Shown here piece after piece: positions 1-6,899 of a DNA stretch of 20,325 nt. The notes beneath the pieces are model-generated. The model did no database searches, had not been told where the DNA came from, and saw only the letters and a list, made by a program, of their open reading frames with translations. Positions within the stretch are counted from its first letter, which is position 1. Each line of letters begins with the position of its first letter. This DNA is from a virus, in the IMG/VR virus record IMGVR_UViG_3300032238_000568, positions 1-20,325 of that record; one strand, 5' to 3'. The position numbers and the translations under genes are program-made.

Positions 1-57
1 AAAGGAAAACGTTCATTAGGGCTAATTGAAGAACAATTAGGAAAACTATTAGATTGA
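1..57 (+). CDS. C-terminal end of an unidentified gene (partial)
   Basis: The first reading frame is open from the window edge for 18 codons and ends with TGA at 55-57. The visible residues are K G K R S L G L I E E Q L G K L L D, a short charged helix-like tail. It is followed 13 bases later by the next plus-strand start, so it is probably the preceding gene of the head operon. In T4-like genomes the portal gene lies upstream of the protease and capsid genes, so the portal is one possibility, but these 18 residues do not identify it. Confidence 0.5.
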   Translation, partial: KGKRSLGLIEEQLGKLLD

Positions 58-59
58 TA

Positions 60-66
60 TATTTAT
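60..66 (+). promoter_or_regulatory. Candidate late promoter box (TATTTAT)
   Basis: TATTTAT lies 4 bases before the ATG at 71, in the context TATATTTATTGAT. It matches the directional box found upstream of several virion genes in this window. The spacing is too short for a normal leader if this were a -10 element, so the transcript would be almost leaderless or the real start would be the later ATG at about 110. Confidence 0.3.
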
Positions 67-70
67 TGAT

Positions 71-775
71 ATGAAATTTGGACAATTACTTAGCAAAATA
101 GAAGGATTAATGATTAATTCTTATGTGAATGAAACTACAAAATTGGAGTTAAGAAACTTCAAAAAATTGGTGTTGGAAAATAAAAACGCCAGTACAATGT
201 TTTATATTTATACTGAATTATCCAAGAAAAATGGTTATGATAAAACTTTAGCTGAGGCTTACATCAACGAATCTTTAAGACAAGTAGAAAAACTTCTACC
301 AAAATTAAATACACAAAAAATTGAATATTGGGTTAAAGATGTTGTAAGTGAAAATAACTACAAAGATATTGACAATTTAATTTACAACTCTTCTGATAAA
401 ATTATGGAGAATGTTGAAAGTAGAAAAACTCTTATAAAAAATTTAAGTGAGACTACTGAAGTTAAAACTGCAATACAATTACCAATGGAAACTTTGATGA
501 ATATTGCCAATAGAGAAATTAGTTCTTATATTGAAAATTTAGATGAAGATTCTAAAAGGGATTTATCTAAAGTATTAATGACTGAAGATGTGGAATTGTC
601 AAAAGAGTTTGAAGATTTAAAAGTAAAAACAATTCACTCTTTAAGTAATATCAATGAATCTATGGATGATATTACAATAAAAAAATTACAGGAAACTATT
701 AACCAAATCAAAGGTGAAGAGTTTTCTAAAATCAATTATGTAAAATTATACAATTTGTATAATAATATTAATTAA
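71..775 (+). CDS. Unknown 234-aa helical protein at the start of the head module
   Basis: I do not recognise this family. The protein is charged, predicted mostly helical, and has no Cys, membrane segment or signal peptide. The N-terminus (MKFGQLLSKIEGLMINSY) is an amphipathic helix, somewhat like the short targeting helices of T4 internal head proteins, but no clear L/I-x-E protease site follows it. In T4 the small prohead core genes 67 and 68 sit between portal and protease, so a prohead core or internal protein is a reasonable guess from position only. The ATG is preceded by TATTTAT only 4 bases upstream and there is no Shine-Dalgarno sequence. A later in-frame ATG at about position 110 is an alternative start. 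The stop codon shares the tetranucleotide TTAA with the stop of the convergent bS21 gene. Confidence 0.7.
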   Translation: MKFGQLLSKIEGLMINSYVNETTKLELRNFKKLVLENKNASTMFYIYTELSKKNGYDKTLAEAYINESLRQVEKLLPKLNTQKIEYWVKDVVSENNYKDIDNLIYNSSDKIMENVESRKTLIKNLSETTEVKTAIQLPMETLMNIANREISSYIENLDEDSKRDLSKVLMTEDVELSKEFEDLKVKTIHSLSNINESMDDITIKKLQETINQIKGEEFSKINYVKLYNLYNNIN

Positions 776-960
776 TCTTTAGGTTTTTGAGATTCAACGT
801 ATTGAGCCTTTAATTTTTGTGCTCTACGTGTAACAGATGGTTTTTCATACTGAAGTCTTTCTCTTAACTTTTCATTTTGCTTGGTTTTAATTACCTTTCC
901 TTTTAATTGTTTTAAGGCTTTTTCTAAAGGAGTTTTTGCGTCTATTTTTACTTTTAACAT
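772..960 (-). CDS. rpsU: Ribosomal protein bS21 homologue, phage-encoded
   Basis: This 62-aa basic protein matches small-subunit ribosomal protein bS21 across its length. Visible family features are a short beta-like start (LKVKIDAKTP), a helix with A15 L16 K17, the R33-x-R35 pair, the YEKPS segment (38-42) and the R45 R46 A47 block. The Bacteroidota-type K51-A52-x-Y54 ending is present. In Bacteroidota ribosomes bS21 Tyr54 contacts the 3' end of 16S rRNA and helps hide the anti-Shine-Dalgarno sequence; the phage copy has Tyr at position 54. I place the start at 960, not at the in-frame ATG at 1008, because the extra 16 hydrophobic residues have no counterpart in bS21. It is encoded against the head operon and overlaps the stop of the previous gene by 4 bases. 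Phage-encoded bS21 is known from metagenomic phages; a role in steering translation is inference. Confidence 0.88.
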   Translation of the reverse strand: MLKVKIDAKTPLEKALKQLKGKVIKTKQNEKLRERLQYEKPSVTRRAQKLKAQYVESQKPKD

Positions 961-976
961 ATTATAGTAAATAATA

Positions 977-1009
977 CAAAGTTGGTAAAAATTTGACAAT
1001 AGAAACAAA
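977..1009 (-). promoter_or_regulatory. Possible host-type promoter for bS21
   Basis: On the minus strand TTTG (1006-1009) is followed after 21 bases by CAACTTTG (977-984). The Bacteroidota consensus is a -33 TTG/TTTG and a -7 TAnnTTTG with 17-23 bases between; the -7 box here has one mismatch in its first base. The box ends 16 bases before the ATG at 960, which fits a short leader. A TATTTAC, one mismatch from the late box, also lies 6 bases from the start, so the assignment is uncertain. Confidence 0.28.
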
Positions 1010-1037
1010 TTAGATTATTTTTTTACTAACAATAAAC

Positions 1038-1044
1038 AATTTAT
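1038..1044 (+). promoter_or_regulatory. Near-match to the late box before gene 1059
   Basis: AATTTAT (followed by AC) lies 14 bases before the ATG at 1059. It differs from the TATTTAT box in its first base, and the spacing is close to the 15-16 bases seen before the genes at 1528, 6189 and 10130. A TTGACA at 993-998 is present upstream but has no convincing -10 partner. Confidence 0.22.
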
Positions 1045-1058
1045 ACACATGAATATTA

Positions 1059-1505
1059 ATGAAAAAAGGAAAAACATCACGAATTGTAGGATTCAACAAT
1101 TCAAAAGTGAGTTATGGAACAGTTGATTCCAAAAATTTTAAATCAGTCTATCTTAATCTACAGAGTTGGGTTTCACCAAAACAAAGTTATGACAATTGGG
1201 AAAGAATAGTATCAAATTTTGGTAGACAGATAAAACATACAATATTTGAAATATTAGACCCAACATTTTTTAAAGACAATTATATCGTTGATTTGGATTT
1301 AAGAACCAGCGGAATTGTTTATGGTAAGAAAAGTTTTATGAATTTGGAAATTACCCTATTTTTATCACAAGAAGTTGATTTCAAAGATACAATTCTTAAA
1401 GATAAATTGAAAAGAATTGCCAAAGAAATTTATATTGAAAACTTTAAAAAGAACGAGTATTTTGATTTTACACTATCTAAAAAGAGCAAAGAAGAAGCAT
1501 CTTAG
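1059..1505 (+). CDS. Unknown 148-aa protein of the head module
   Basis: I do not recognise this family. The protein has a basic N-terminus (MKKGKTSRIVGF), a central mixed segment with W38 and W47 (LNLQSWVSPKQSYDNWERIV), alternating hydrophobic stretches that look like beta strands (NYIVDLDLRTSGIVYGKKSFMNLEITLFL), and a lysine- and glutamate-rich helical tail. There is no signal peptide or membrane helix. It sits between bS21 and the prohead protease, 22 bases before the protease start, so it is probably a late head-region gene. The ATG at 1059 has no Shine-Dalgarno; an ATG at 1049 is in another frame and closes early. Confidence 0.72.
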   Translation: MKKGKTSRIVGFNNSKVSYGTVDSKNFKSVYLNLQSWVSPKQSYDNWERIVSNFGRQIKHTIFEILDPTFFKDNYIVDLDLRTSGIVYGKKSFMNLEITLFLSQEVDFKDTILKDKLKRIAKEIYIENFKKNEYFDFTLSKKSKEEAS

Positions 1506-1512
1506 TATTTAT
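1506..1512 (+). promoter_or_regulatory. Candidate late promoter box before the prohead protease
   Basis: The sequence AGTATTTATTAC places TATTTAT 15 bases before the ATG at 1528. The same box at nearly the same spacing precedes the genes at 6189 (plus) and 10130 (minus). A -10-like element at this distance gives a leader of only a few bases, which fits the lack of ribosome binding sites in the window. Confidence 0.42.
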
Positions 1513-1527
1513 TACTAAAACATACGT

Positions 1528-2259
1528 ATGAAAATATTAGGACCTACCGAAACAGGTAAAGGAATATTGATTGAAATGGATGCCGGATATGTGTCACCAT
1601 CTCATGAATTTAATAAAAAGATGCTTGAGGAAAATCACAAGAATTTCTTGGATTATTCAAAACCTTTTGAATTCTATGCTGTACTTCAAAAATACAATAC
1701 ACCAAACCGTAATGGGAGAGTGTACCCTGAAAGAATTTTAAAACGTGAATCTGAAAATTATAAAAAGATGATTGAAAAAGGAACATCTCTTTCAGAATTA
1801 AATCACCCTGAATCATCATTAATTGACCTTGACCGTGTGTCTCACATCATTAATGATATATGGTGGGACGGACATATCCTTATGGGTAAGTTGCGTCTTC
1901 TAACATCACCAGGATTCCATGAGAGAGGTATTGTATCTACAAAGGGTGACCAAGCAGCAAACTTGTTAAGACAAGGTGTTACTTTGGGTATATCTTCACG
2001 TGGTGTTGGTTCTTTAAAAAAGACTGGTGAACAGAATGAAGTACAAGATGATTTTGAATTAATTTGTTTTGATTTGGTATCTTCACCATCTACACCAGGA
2101 GCGTATTTGTTTACAAACCCTGATGATAGAAGCAAGTTTGAAGAAAATTTGGAAGAAGAAAAAGTTTCAAGAATGTCACCAATAGAACAACAAAGTGGAA
2201 CAAAAATGAATCGCTCTATTGACTTATTGAAAAAATTAAACCATTATTTGGACAGATAA
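1528..2259 (+). CDS. 21: Prohead core maturation protease, T4 gp21-like
   Basis: This 243-aa protein is a serine protease of the herpesvirus-assemblin/T4 gp21 fold that processes the capsid and core proteins inside the prohead. Family motifs are clear: NRNGRVYP (60-67), the histidine motif LNHPE (91-95, H93), RVSH (103-106), G-to-TSP turn (127-128), and the nucleophile motif LGISSRGVG (153-161, S156/S157). The acidic motif FDLVSSPS (181-188, D182) follows. These correspond to the His-Ser catalytic pair and the conserved PS segment of the family. The length is close to T4 gp21 (about 212 aa) with a longer C-terminal tail rich in Glu. It lies before the DUF4494-like gene, core protein and capsid protein, the standard T4 order. 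No residue of the active site appears to be missing. Predicted targets are L/I-x-E sites in the capsid and core proteins. Confidence 0.92.
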   Translation: MKILGPTETGKGILIEMDAGYVSPSHEFNKKMLEENHKNFLDYSKPFEFYAVLQKYNTPNRNGRVYPERILKRESENYKKMIEKGTSLSELNHPESSLIDLDRVSHIINDIWWDGHILMGKLRLLTSPGFHERGIVSTKGDQAANLLRQGVTLGISSRGVGSLKKTGEQNEVQDDFELICFDLVSSPSTPGAYLFTNPDDRSKFEENLEEEKVSRMSPIEQQSGTKMNRSIDLLKKLNHYLDR

Positions 2260-2269
2260 TTTAAAAAAC

Positions 2270-2482
2270 ATGGACGAAAAATATTTTGTAGCAAAAGTAC
2301 AGTACGATTTACCTGACGAAAACACAGGTAAATTAAAGAAAATCCGAGAGGAAAAATTGGTTAAAGGTTACTCTGTAACTGATGTTGAAGCCAAGGTAAC
2401 ATCCCGATATACTGGGTTCCAACATGATTGGAGAATCACAGCGGTCTCCGAAAGTAAAATAGACGAAGTTATTGAAGATTAA
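2270..2482 (+). CDS. Small DUF4494-like protein
   Basis: This 70-aa protein reads FVAKVQYDLPDENTGKLKK, then EEKLVKGYSVTDVEAKV, then a short strand ending in ITAVSESKIDEVI. The pattern of a first strand (xxxAKVxYd), a charged turn with G-K-x-K-K, a second strand xExxLVxxxSvTdvEAxv and a final ITxVxxS resembles DUF4494 proteins, small proteins found in Bacteroidota and their phages. Function is unknown. It starts 10 bases after the protease stop, is preceded by A-rich sequence and no Shine-Dalgarno, and is the last gene before a strong terminator, so it is probably co-transcribed with the protease. The family name is from memory of the pattern. Confidence 0.72.
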   Translation: MDEKYFVAKVQYDLPDENTGKLKKIREEKLVKGYSVTDVEAKVTSRYTGFQHDWRITAVSESKIDEVIED

Positions 2483-2484
2483 TA

Positions 2485-2516
2485 AAAACCCCTCCTAACC
2501 GAGGGGTTTTTTATTT
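2485..2516 (+). terminator. Rho-independent terminator after the protease operon
   Basis: A 6-bp GC stem, CCCCTC (2489-2494) with GAGGGG (2501-2506), closes a 6-base loop (CTAACC). It is extended by A-T pairs from the preceding A run and followed by TTTTTT. It lies directly after the stop codon at 2482. Confidence 0.88.
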
Positions 2517-2564
2517 ATTTAGGGTTTTTACTAAGCCCAAATAGAATTTTTTGACATATGGATA

Positions 2565-2572
2565 TATTTATA
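2565..2572 (+). promoter_or_regulatory. Candidate late promoter box before the core/capsid operon
   Basis: The sequence GATATATTTATATG holds TATTTATA, 22-23 bases before the ATG at 2595. It lies between a terminator and the first gene of the core-capsid unit, exactly where a promoter is needed. A TTGACA at 2551-2556 is too close to this box, and too far from TATAAT at 2586-2591, to form a normal sigma-70 pair. Confidence 0.45.
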
Positions 2573-2594
2573 TGTTAAATTATTCTATAATAAT

Positions 2595-4214
2595 ATGACA
2601 GAAAAAAAGTCGTTAGTTGAGGAAGCACTACTACAAATGAAAAATTTGGAACAAGTAGTCGCCGAAAATGCAAAAGGAATACTTGCTTCTACAATGAAGG
2701 AAGAAATCTCAGAATTAGTAAAAGAGTCTTTGAAAAACGAGACTGAAAAAGAATCAAAAGAAGTTGAAATGGATGAACAATCGGAAGATGATTTAAACAT
2801 GGATATTGATATGGATTCTGAAGATGAAAACATAGATGATGTTGAAATGGACATTGATATGGATTCTGACGATGATGAATCGGAAGATGATGAATCGGAA
2901 GATGAATTTGACATGGACTTTGATATGGATTCTGAAGATACACTACCAATTGACCTTACAAATGCGTCTGATGATGAAATCTTAAAGGTTTTTAAATCTA
3001 TGAGCGATGAAGATGGTATCATTGTTAAACAAGATGGTAACAACATTACTTTAAATGATGAGGATGAAGATGTAGAATACATTATTCAAACCGAAAGTTA
3101 CATGGACGAAGAAATGTACGAAGAACAAATGGACGAAGAACAAATGGACGAAGAACAAATGGACGAAGAACAAATGGACGAAGCTGAATTATCTAACGAT
3201 GAATTAAATTCTATAATCGCTGACATTTTTGGTAAAGAACAAATGGACGAAGAACAAATGGACGAATCTTGGGAAGAACAAATGGACGAAGAACAAATGG
3301 ACGAAGTGGTGTATGAAATAGAAATGGAAGAAGATGATGATAACGTGTCTGAAAGTAAAATGACAATTAAACCAGTTATGGGTAAATTAACTAAATCCTC
3401 TTTAACTAACAAAGCTAAAAAAATGGAAACTAAAGAAGGGTCAATGATGAGTAAACCTGTAGTAGGTAAAGGTGTTAAAACTGGAAGTGCTAAATTTGAA
3501 TATAAAGAAGGTAGAAAAATGGAAACCAAAGAAGCAGCTATTGAACCAAAAGGTAAAGCTAAAGGAGTTGGTATGAATTTGAAACCTAAGAAGTTTGAAT
3601 ACACTGAAGCTGAAATGGAAGAAAACTATGGTTCTAAAAAACACGAATACAAACGTAAGGATGTTGATGGTGTTGAAAAGAAAGCTGGCGAAAAAGGTGG
3701 TCATTACAAAGATTACGAAAAAGAGGAAACTAAAGAAGCTGCTAGAACATTAGGTAATGGAACTAGAAATTACGCTGAAAGAAAAGGTTTACCTAAAATG
3801 AAAGTAATTCCAAATCAAGCTCTTGCTGAAGAAGTTGAAAGATTGAGAGAGAAAAATGAAGAATACAGAAAAGCACTTAATATTTTCAGAGAAAAATTAA
3901 ATGAAGTTGCTGTGTTTAATTCAAACTTGGCTTATGCAACAAGATTGTTCACTGAACATACAACAACAAAACAAGAGAAGATTAATATCTTAAGAAGATT
4001 TGATGATGTTGAATCATTAAAAGAATCAAAATCATTGTATTCATCAATTAAAAATGAATTAAATACAACGACTCAAAACGTAGTTACAGAATCTATGGAA
4101 AAAATTGGTAAATCACCAGCATCAGGTTCTTCACAAAACTTAATTGAGTCAAAAACTTATGAAAATCCACAATTCTTAAGAATGAAGGATATCATGCAAA
4201 AAATACAAAAATAA
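2595..4214 (+). CDS. 22: Acidic prohead core/scaffold protein, T4 gp22-like
   Basis: This 539-aa protein lies between protease and capsid gene, the position of the T4 gp22 scaffold core. Residues 1-55 are helical. Residues about 55-175 are very rich in Asp and Glu, with repeated MDxDMDSED segments. Residues 176-195 and 214-237 hold the pentapeptide E-E-Q-M-D repeated. Residues about 255-400 form a lysine-rich region with recurring KPxxGK and KKMETKE motifs. Residues about 404-490 form a long helical domain (EEVERLREKNEEYRKAL, then KLNEVAVFNSNLAYATRLF) of the kind found at the C-terminus of gp22-type core proteins. It is about twice the length of T4 gp22 (269 aa); the low-complexity acidic part accounts for the difference. 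Scaffold proteins of this type are degraded by the prohead protease; LVE near residue 8 is a possible L-x-E site. The assignment rests on position, acidity and the C-terminal helix. Confidence 0.82.
   Translation: MTEKKSLVEEALLQMKNLEQVVAENAKGILASTMKEEISELVKESLKNETEKESKEVEMDEQSEDDLNMDIDMDSEDENIDDVEMDIDMDSDDDESEDDESEDEFDMDFDMDSEDTLPIDLTNASDDEILKVFKSMSDEDGIIVKQDGNNITLNDEDEDVEYIIQTESYMDEEMYEEQMDEEQMDEEQMDEEQMDEAELSNDELNSIIADIFGKEQMDEEQMDESWEEQMDEEQMDEVVYEIEMEEDDDNVSESKMTIKPVMGKLTKSSLTNKAKKMETKEGSMMSKPVVGKGVKTGSAKFEYKEGRKMETKEAAIEPKGKAKGVGMNLKPKKFEYTEAEMEENYGSKKHEYKRKDVDGVEKKAGEKGGHYKDYEKEETKEAARTLGNGTRNYAERKGLPKMKVIPNQALAEEVERLREKNEEYRKALNIFREKLNEVAVFNSNLAYATRLFTEHTTTKQEKINILRRFDDVESLKESKSLYSSIKNELNTTTQNVVTESMEKIGKSPASGSSQNLIESKTYENPQFLRMKDIMQKIQK
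3121..3303 (+). repeat. 15-bp repeats encoding E-E-Q-M-D
   Basis: The unit AAGAACAAATGGACG occurs eight times without a mismatch: four in tandem at 3121-3180, two at 3235-3264 and two at 3274-3303. The phase is constant in the reading frame and encodes E-E-Q-M-D. Synonymous sites are identical in every copy, so the array has expanded recently or been kept uniform by slippage or recombination. Copy number probably differs between related phages. Confidence 0.95.
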
Positions 4215-4250
4215 AAATAAATAAAATTTAAAAACAAAAAAAATACTAAA

Positions 4251-6107
4251 ATGGGTGCATTATTAGAAAGCGGTCTTGTTGGTAACATTGGTTTAAAACA
4301 CCTTAAGGTTATCAAAGAAGACACAATCAACAAATGGGATAAACTTGGCTTTTTGGAAGGTTTAAAAGGTCACATGAAAGAAAACGTAGCTCAGTTATAC
4401 GAAAACCAAGCTTCTTTCTTAATCAATGAGGCTTCTTCAACTTCTGATAGCGGTTCTTTTGAAACAGTTGTTTTCCCAATCGTGAGAAGAGTATTCTCTA
4501 AATTATTAGCTAACGACATCGTGTCTGTACAAGCAATGAACTTACCAATCGGTAAATTGTTCTACTTTGTACCTAAAATTCAAGGTTATTCTGGTGGTAC
4601 ATCAACAGATGGTTTATTTGGAAATAGTGGTACACACTACGCTCCAATAGGTTCTCCAGGAAACTACCAAGGTAATCCTGACGCTGGTTATACTTCAGGT
4701 ACAGGTGACTTCAACCCTATTTACAATAAGGATTTATATGACTTATTCTACGAAGGTAACGAAGCTGGATTAAATCCTCCTGGTTTGTTTGACTATTCAA
4801 AAGGTCAGTGGACTGCAGTAACTGCTGGTACCGTAACTTATGCTTGGTCTAACGCTGGTTATTTATTACCACAAGCTTATCCATTAGATAACTACAGAAA
4901 AGTAATTATTGTTATGAGTGGTTTCTCTAACGCTGGTGCTGGTCAGTTAATTGGTCCTAATGGTAACACTATGGATACTGAAGAATTCTTATCAGGTTTA
5001 AACATTTTGGGTGTTTCTAGTAACGTATATACTTCAGCTAACACAACTAACCCTTACTTATTTAGAGTTGTTACTCAAAGATATGGTAAAGGTATTGTAC
5101 AATACGGAAGTAATGTAACAGTTAACTACCCTAATGGTCCTGCAGGTTACAATGCTAACTCAGGTGGTTCATATTACAACGTATGTGACCAAAACGGTTT
5201 CATTTTCTTAGAAGTTGATTTACAAACACCAGTTTGTATTACTTGTGGTGATTCGTCTATGGATGGTTACACAGGTTCTACATTCTCATCAGCAACAGGT
5301 AATAACAACGCATTCTTGGCTGTTTATAGATTGTATAAAGAGTTGGAATTTGAAGACCAAATTGGTGAAGTTTCTTTTGACCTTGAGTCAGTAACAGTTT
5401 CTGTTACAGAAAGAAAATTGAGAGCACAATGGTCTCCTGAATTAGCTCAAGACGTTGCGGCATTCCACAACATTGACGCTGAGGCTGAATTAACAGCATT
5501 GTTATCTGAGCAAGTTGCAGCAGAAATTGATAGAGAAATCTTGAGAGATTTGAGAAAAGGTGCAGCTTGGAACTTGAGATGGGATTACAACGGTTGGAAG
5601 AGACTATCTTCTAGCGGAACAACTCCTTACACTCAAAAAGATTGGAACCAAACTTTGATTACTGCAATTAACCAATTGTCAGCTCAAATTCACAAATCAA
5701 CTTTAAGAGGTGGTGCTAACTGGATAGTTGTATCTTCTGAAGTATCTGCAATCTTTGATGACTTGGAATACTTCCACGTTTCAAACGCAGCTCCTGAGCA
5801 AGACCAATACAACATGGGTATTGAAAGAATAGGTACTTTGTCTGGTAGATATCAAGTATATCGTGACCCTTACTTCCCAGCTAACCAAGTGTTAATCGGA
5901 CACAAAGGAACTAGCTTGTTGGATACTGGTTACATTTACGCTCCATACGTACCTTTACAGTTGACTCCAACTATGTATAACCCATTCAACTTTACACCTA
6001 TTAAGGGTATCATGACAAGATACGCTAAGAAAATGGTTAACAACCGTTTCTATGGTAGAGTTACAGTTGACGGAGTTAGAACATTCAACTTACAAGAATT
6101 GAGATAA
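4251..6107 (+). CDS. 23: Major capsid protein, T4 gp23-like
   Basis: This 618-aa protein is the HK97-fold shell protein of a T4-like head. The N-terminus (1-60) is the removable delta domain; FLINE followed by A61 gives a consensus I-x-E site for the prohead protease after E60. Residues 61-110 match the family start (SFETVVFPIVRR, then VQAMNLPIGKLFYF). The diagnostic core lies at 381-430: VTVSVTERKLRAQWSPELAQ, DVAAFHNIDAEAELT and AAEIDREIL, equal to the KsRaLkAeYt-ELAQDL-xAEtEL-EINRE series of gp23. Residues about 112-355 are a Gly, Ser, Thr and Asn-rich insertion of beta character, larger than in T4 gp23 (521 aa). The leader is almost pure A/T with no ribosome binding site. Codon choice is more regular than in its neighbours, as expected for a highly expressed gene. 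It follows the core gene by 36 bases and is followed by a strong terminator. Confidence 0.96.
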   Translation: MGALLESGLVGNIGLKHLKVIKEDTINKWDKLGFLEGLKGHMKENVAQLYENQASFLINEASSTSDSGSFETVVFPIVRRVFSKLLANDIVSVQAMNLPIGKLFYFVPKIQGYSGGTSTDGLFGNSGTHYAPIGSPGNYQGNPDAGYTSGTGDFNPIYNKDLYDLFYEGNEAGLNPPGLFDYSKGQWTAVTAGTVTYAWSNAGYLLPQAYPLDNYRKVIIVMSGFSNAGAGQLIGPNGNTMDTEEFLSGLNILGVSSNVYTSANTTNPYLFRVVTQRYGKGIVQYGSNVTVNYPNGPAGYNANSGGSYYNVCDQNGFIFLEVDLQTPVCITCGDSSMDGYTGSTFSSATGNNNAFLAVYRLYKELEFEDQIGEVSFDLESVTVSVTERKLRAQWSPELAQDVAAFHNIDAEAELTALLSEQVAAEIDREILRDLRKGAAWNLRWDYNGWKRLSSSGTTPYTQKDWNQTLITAINQLSAQIHKSTLRGGANWIVVSSEVSAIFDDLEYFHVSNAAPEQDQYNMGIERIGTLSGRYQVYRDPYFPANQVLIGHKGTSLLDTGYIYAPYVPLQLTPTMYNPFNFTPIKGIMTRYAKKMVNNRFYGRVTVDGVRTFNLQELR

Positions 6108-6124
6108 TTTATCTCAAACGTCAT

Positions 6125-6153
6125 AAAAAAAGGGAACTTCGGTTCCCTTTTTT
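6125..6153 (+). terminator. Rho-independent terminator after the major capsid gene
   Basis: A near-perfect hairpin, AAAAAAGGGAAC paired with GTTCCCTTTTTT across a TTCG tetraloop (6138-6141), begins 17 bases after the capsid stop codon. The UUCG loop closed by a C-G pair is a very stable class. The A and T tracts on both sides could allow termination in both directions. Confidence 0.93.
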
Positions 6154-6165
6154 GTTTTATAAAAG

Positions 6166-6173
6166 TATTTATA
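6166..6173 (+). promoter_or_regulatory. Candidate late promoter box before the Thr/Pro-rich gene
   Basis: AGTATTTATATAAAG contains TATTTATA, with TATTTAT ending 16 bases before the ATG at 6189. It lies between the capsid terminator and the next start, so a new promoter is expected here. Box and spacing match those before 1528 and 10130. Confidence 0.45.
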
Positions 6174-6188
6174 TAAAGTAAAAATAAC

Positions 6189-6899
6189 ATGGCTTGTAAA
6201 AAATCAATTATAAAAAATAATTCTAATACATCTATTGGTGTAATTAATTATACTAGATGTTCAGATTATTTAAATATGAATAATCACGAAATATTAGAAA
6301 ATGAAACTATTAATGTATGGTATGTTGATGGTACTTATTCAACAGCATCTAAAAACATTCAAATTATTTCAACAATTGATTGGCCACCACCAATAACTCC
6401 TACTCCAAGTATTACACCATCAGTAACTCCAAGTTACGGAGCAACTCCAACTCCAAGTGTTACACCTACAATAACATCTACAGTTACTCCAACAAAAACT
6501 CAAACACCAACACCTACACGACCTGTATTTACAATAACATCATTAGCTAGTGGTACTACATCATCAGATGCTTGTTCAAGTCCAACTCTTCAAACATATT
6601 ATAGTAATACTTCAATTGGTTCTTGGACAACAGGAACAACAATTTATTTAAATAGTAATTTTACAACACCAATTTTTGCGACATATCTTTCTGATTCTGG
6701 TGGATTTCCAGGTAATACAATATTTCAAACAAATAGTTCGGGTAATATTATTTTAATTGATTCATGTCCAGCACCAACACCTAGTGCCACAAGAACACCA
6801 ACACCTACACCGACTCCTACAGTAACACCAACTATAACACCTACCAATACGGTTACACCAACAGTTACTAAAACACCAACTCCTACACCAACATCTTAA
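6189..6899 (+). CDS. Thr/Pro-rich probable virion surface protein
   Basis: This 236-aa protein has four parts: an N-terminal domain (about 1-60, with C3 and C24), a Thr/Pro/Ser-rich linker (66-111), a second domain (113-193) bounded by C129 and C193, and a second Thr/Pro tail (194-236) made of T-P-T-P and V-T-P-T units. The second domain has the pattern S-D-A-C, TYYSN, W-T-T-G-T-T-I-Y, then GNTIF and S-G-N-I, which looks like a small beta-sandwich with a possible disulphide. There is no signal peptide or membrane helix. Extended Thr/Pro-rich linkers are typical of surface appendages and are often glycosylated; glycosyltransferases lie downstream on the other strand. Placed just after the capsid gene, it could be a head decoration or fibre. 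The function is inferred from composition and context only. Confidence 0.72.
   Translation: MACKKSIIKNNSNTSIGVINYTRCSDYLNMNNHEILENETINVWYVDGTYSTASKNIQIISTIDWPPPITPTPSITPSVTPSYGATPTPSVTPTITSTVTPTKTQTPTPTRPVFTITSLASGTTSSDACSSPTLQTYYSNTSIGSWTTGTTIYLNSNFTTPIFATYLSDSGGFPGNTIFQTNSSGNIILIDSCPAPTPSATRTPTPTPTPTVTPTITPTNTVTPTVTKTPTPTPTS

Noticed and set aside
961-1008. Longer 78-aa start for bS21 at 1008
   Set aside because: The added 16 residues are hydrophobic and absent from bS21; the internal ATG at 960 gives the family's normal length and start.
993-1025. TTGACA before gene 1059 as a sigma-70 promoter
   Set aside because: The hexamer 17 bases downstream is TATTTT, a poor -10, and a Bacteroidota host would not use this consensus.
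2512-2518. TATTTAT in the tail of the terminator as another late box
   Set aside because: It is part of the terminator T tract and over 75 bases from the next start; a better copy lies at 2565.
2551-2591. TTGACA with TATAAT as a sigma-70 promoter before the core gene
   Set aside because: The boxes are 29 bases apart, far from the required 16-18, and TATAAT is only 3 bases from the start codon.
2585-3082. Minus-strand open frame rich in Ser opposite the acidic core gene
   Set aside because: It is the mirror of Asp/Glu/Ser codon repeats on the plus strand, has no family match and lies wholly inside a well-supported gene. The same applies to 3098-3604 and 3441-3704.
3121-3303. Regular repeats as a possible CRISPR array
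   Set aside because: The 15-bp units are tandem, in frame, without unique spacers, and encode a pentapeptide repeat in a scaffold protein.
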